Program-made: the position numbers and the translations under genes
In this document: one piece after another, positions 6,831-8,607 of the stretch
How the letters are laid out: every line of letters starts with the position of its first letter
Position numbering within the stretch: position 1 is the first letter of the stretch
NCBI GenBank assembly: GCA_910578995.1
Contig: CAJTSY010000045.1
Span: 1 to 8,607, forward strand
Length of the DNA: 8,607 nucleotides
Origin: an uncultured Acetatifactor sp.
Lineage (GTDB): Bacteria; Bacillota; Clostridia; Lachnospirales; Lachnospiraceae
Direction: 5' to 3'
The notes under the pieces: generated by a model
Databases searched by the model: none
What the model saw: the letters and a program-made list of their open reading frames with translations, nothing else
Told to the model about the DNA's origin: nothing

Positions 6831-7295
6831 ATGGAAAATATATCGACAGAACAGAAACTACAGTTGGTGCAGCAGATACGCTCCAGGTATCACGAGAACC
6901 GGTATGACCTGTCCAACCGGGAACGGATCTTATACGGGAAGGCCAGTACGGAGCCGGAAGATTTCGGGCAGGCGTATCCTTATTCCCAGGGGAACAGAGC
7001 GTCCTATGGGAACAAATCGTCCCAGGGGAGATTATATCCCTACGGAAAGTCTCATTTCTACGAGACATCTTATTCCTATGGAGCACCTTATGGGGAGGAA
7101 GATCCGGCAGATGCGGAACCCCTGTCCTTTTTCAGACTGCGCATGTGGATCGCCCTTTTCCTGGTAGCAGCGGTGATCGTCATGGACAGGAACGGCATGG
7201 AGGTGGCCGGTGTCACCACAGAGAAAATATTCCAGGCGATTTCGGAGGATTACGAGGAAGTACTTGAGACCTGGGTGGAGGCGATTTCGCGGTAA
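6831..7295 (+). CDS. Single-pass membrane protein with Tyr/Ser/Gly-rich segment, unknown function
   Basis: The product is 154 residues from ATG 6831, chosen because GAAGAGG at 6816-6822 sits eight bases upstream; ATG 6801 in the same frame has no ribosome site. Residues 1-36 (MENISTEQKLQLVQQIRSRY, then HENRYDLSNRERILYG) are charged, helical and, from memory, recur in Lachnospiraceae proteins of this type. Residues of about 47-90 are low complexity and rich in Tyr, Ser and Gly (YPYS, SYG, YPYG, YSYG, PYG). One membrane helix follows (MWIALFLVAAVIVMD, about 105-119), then a short tail with VAGVTTEKIFQAISEDYEEVLETWVEAI. With a charged N-terminus and no signal peptide, the N-terminal part is probably cytoplasmic and the tail outside. 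It is divergent from the XRE regulator and may be under its control. No function is known to me. Confidence 0.85.
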   Translation: MENISTEQKLQLVQQIRSRYHENRYDLSNRERILYGKASTEPEDFGQAYPYSQGNRASYGNKSSQGRLYPYGKSHFYETSYSYGAPYGEEDPADAEPLSFFRLRMWIALFLVAAVIVMDRNGMEVAGVTTEKIFQAISEDYEEVLETWVEAISR

Positions 7296-7335
7296 TCTGC
7301 AGGAGAAGCCGGATGATACTTTACTGTCCCTGGAC

Positions 7336-7367
7336 TTTGTGCGGGAGACCACGAAACACCGCACAGG
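7336..7367 (+). other. Hairpin in the convergent intergenic region
   Basis: TGTGCGG (7338-7344) and CCGCACA (7359-7365) are perfect inverted arms around a 14-base loop, extendable by two G-T wobbles. No T-run follows, so it is a poor terminator. It lies in the short gap after the plus-strand gene. Confidence 0.35.
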
Positions 7368-7395
7368 CCAGAGAATAATGTAATGGTGTACCGGA

Positions 7396-7464
7396 AAGAT
7401 ATTCCCTGCTGCAGTTGGTTAGACCGGCAGTCAGAAACCTTTGCCGCGAGGCAGGGAATATTTT
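7396..7464. terminator. Long-loop inverted repeat between convergent genes, possible bidirectional terminator or structured RNA
   Basis: ATATTCCCTGC (7399-7409) pairs perfectly with GCAGGGAATAT (7451-7461) across a 41-base loop. Adjacent A-T and G-T pairs extend the stem to about 15 positions. On the plus strand the stem runs into TTTTATC, which could serve the membrane protein gene; on the minus strand the follow-up (CTTTCC) is weaker and would serve the GH31-like gene. The loop holds a further short pairing, CGGCA (7425-7429) with TGCCG (7442-7446). The loop is large for a simple intrinsic terminator, so another structural role is possible. Confidence 0.45.
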
Positions 7465-7518
7465 ATCGGGTAAATCTATTGCCGTACATTTCAAAGATAA
7501 GAAATCTAAGATCAGAAA

Positions 7519-8592
7519 TTATATTTTACCGCACAGGTACGCATAGGCATTCAGCAGTGTATCCTTTTTTCTGCCTGCGATAAAATAAAAATCCAGCTGC
7601 TTTTCATTCTCTGCGTGCAGGTAAGAGCCGTAGGCCGGGATGTCACAGCAAAATACCGGGGAGGATGCGGCCATCAGTATGCCGTAGCCCCGGTCGGAGA
7701 TCAGCATGGGAAGTCCCTCTCCCTCATTCCGGGAAATATACCGGGCAGAGCCTTTCAATGGTATTCCCGCACTTTCCGGCGAAAAGGCGTACAGGTGTTC
7801 TTCTTTCCCATAATCCAGGAAGAGCCAGCTCTGCATGCCGCAGGCCTTGGGGCTGTTTTCGCTCCGGGAAGCTGTCTCCAGTTGGCGGCATTCCCGTTTC
7901 CGTTCCTGCAGGAGGAGTTGTTTCTGGCCGGAATCCTCGTCCAGATAAAGATAGCGTATGGCACCTGTGGATTTGTCCACCTGGAGGGACAATTCGTCCG
8001 TGGTCAGTTCCAGGGTATTTCCGGAGTCCCTGTACATCCAGAACTTTTCCAGCCGGTCTACCGCTATGCCGGGATGTACCTTTGGATCCGGCTGTGTGTT
8101 TCTGGCAAAAGTGACCCGTATGATGGCGCTTCCCACAGGACTGAGCCGCAGTGTGCCATAGCGGCTCTGGAGGTGCAGGCCGTCGGGCTGTTTTGTCACC
8201 CACCGGACGGAGAGGTCGATTTTGGAATGCCCCAGAGGGCGCAGTTTCTCCGTGGGCGGAATGTCGCCGAAAGCCGGATAGGCCGGCCGGGTTCCGGAGG
8301 ACCGGGGCGGCGTTTTGGGGCCTTCAGGAGCTGTCTGCCGGGATGGAGCGGAAGCGGCGCTGTACAGGCTGGTCAGGGATGACGGTGGCTGCTTTTCTTT
8401 TGCGGTTGCTGCAGGGGAGGCCAGGACTGCCCGGGGCCTTTGCGCGCCCGTATAGGGCGAGGGAACACTGCTTCTGTTCTGCAGCCCTGGTGCGGCAGGA
8501 TTCGCGGCGCTGAAATTATTCGCAGCTCTGGGATCATTTACGACTCTGGAATCCTTCATGGCTCTGGAATCAGCCTGCCGTGGTTGACTCAT
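7519..8592 (-). CDS. Protein with GH31-type N-terminal beta-sandwich but no catalytic barrel
   Basis: The product is 357 residues if it starts at ATG 8592-8590; AAAAGG lies about nine bases upstream, but the frame remains open to the window edge, so an earlier start is possible. Residues 1-120 are a Pro/Ala/Ser/Arg-rich, probably disordered leader with no signal peptide. Residues of about 124-357 resemble the mutarotase-like domain that precedes the barrel in GH31 alpha-glucosidases and xylosidases: YGTLRLSPVGSAIIRVTF (145-162), LTTDELSLQVDKSTGAI, YGKEEHLYAFSPE, GLPMLISDRGYGILM (293-307) and GSYLHAENEKQLDFYFIAG (322-340). It stops at NAYAYLCGKI, the position where full-length enzymes go on into the (beta/alpha)8 barrel, so the catalytic aspartates are absent. 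No barrel-like sequence is found downstream in any frame. It is either a truncated enzyme or a stand-alone non-catalytic carbohydrate-binding protein. Confidence 0.8.
   Translation of the reverse strand: MSQPRQADSRAMKDSRVVNDPRAANNFSAANPAAPGLQNRSSVPSPYTGAQRPRAVLASPAATAKEKQPPSSLTSLYSAASAPSRQTAPEGPKTPPRSSGTRPAYPAFGDIPPTEKLRPLGHSKIDLSVRWVTKQPDGLHLQSRYGTLRLSPVGSAIIRVTFARNTQPDPKVHPGIAVDRLEKFWMYRDSGNTLELTTDELSLQVDKSTGAIRYLYLDEDSGQKQLLLQERKRECRQLETASRSENSPKACGMQSWLFLDYGKEEHLYAFSPESAGIPLKGSARYISRNEGEGLPMLISDRGYGILMAASSPVFCCDIPAYGSYLHAENEKQLDFYFIAGRKKDTLLNAYAYLCGKI
8500..8571 (-). repeat. Degenerate 18-bp tandem repeat coding a hexapeptide in the leader of the GH31-like protein
   Basis: Residues 8-31 read DSRAMK, DSRVVN, DPRAAN, NFSAAN: four copies of a pattern close to [DN]-x-[RS]-[AV]-x-[NK]. 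In the DNA the first three units share a CTCTGGRATC-like core (plus strand, 18-base spacing, within about 8524-8571). This marks an expanding, probably unstructured N-terminal region. Confidence 0.6.
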
Positions 8593-8607
8593 TTGGTCGC
8601 CTTTTCT

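Noticed and set aside
7396..7464. The inverted repeat as terminal repeats of a miniature transposable element
   Set aside because: No flanking target-site duplication is visible, the enclosed DNA is only about 40 bases, and no second copy is in the window.
7383..7583. Plus-strand 66-codon frame across the convergent gap
   Set aside because: It spans the hairpin and the antisense end of the GH31-like gene, has no ribosome site and no protein-like features.

Overview
The window looks like chromosomal DNA from a gut-type Lachnospiraceae (Clostridia). Reasons: purine-rich Shine-Dalgarno sites before almost every gene, sigma-A-type promoters with extended -10 elements, GC-rich coding sequence (by eye well above 50%) with one AT-rich patch, and protein families typical of that group. 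These are a propeller-plus-solute-binding lipoprotein, an XRE regulator with the 'LCS-S-L-R-E-G' helix-turn-helix, a MoxR/DUF58 operon and a GH31 relative. The genus cannot be read from the sequence.

Layout. Minus strand, read right to left: (a) 8592-7519, a protein with a GH31-type N-terminal beta-sandwich behind a Pro/Ala/Ser-rich leader, ending where the catalytic barrel should begin; (b) 6652-6167, an XRE-type regulator cut short by an in-frame TAG, with its same-frame remnant running to 5768; (c) 5752-5399, a small secreted six-cysteine protein in AT-rich DNA with its own promoter; (d) 5308-2995, a large lipoprotein (beta-propeller-like half plus family-1-like solute-binding half) broken by a one-base shift in a G6 tract; (e) 2934-1984 moxR-type AAA+ ATPase, 1987-863 DUF58 protein (ATGA overlap), and 844 to beyond the left edge, a polytopic membrane protein. 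The one plus-strand gene, 6831-7295, is a single-pass membrane protein divergent from the regulator and convergent with the GH31-like gene.

How they fit together. Genes (e) form a classic MoxR-DUF58-membrane protein operon, probably acting at the cell envelope; the lipoprotein gene lies 60 bases upstream and may be co-transcribed. Regulator, divergent membrane protein and small secreted protein form a separate compact locus with face-to-face promoters sharing an inverted 11-mer, suggestive of a small regulatory/secretion module that is partly decayed here.

Most notable: three genes within about 3.5 kb look interrupted (G-tract frameshift, amber codon, loss of a catalytic domain). A good promoter for the secreted-protein gene lies inside the apparent C-terminal coding region of the regulator, so that region is probably a deletion junction. 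I did not find a convincing new defence or mobile system; there are no rRNA, tRNA, CRISPR or transposase genes.
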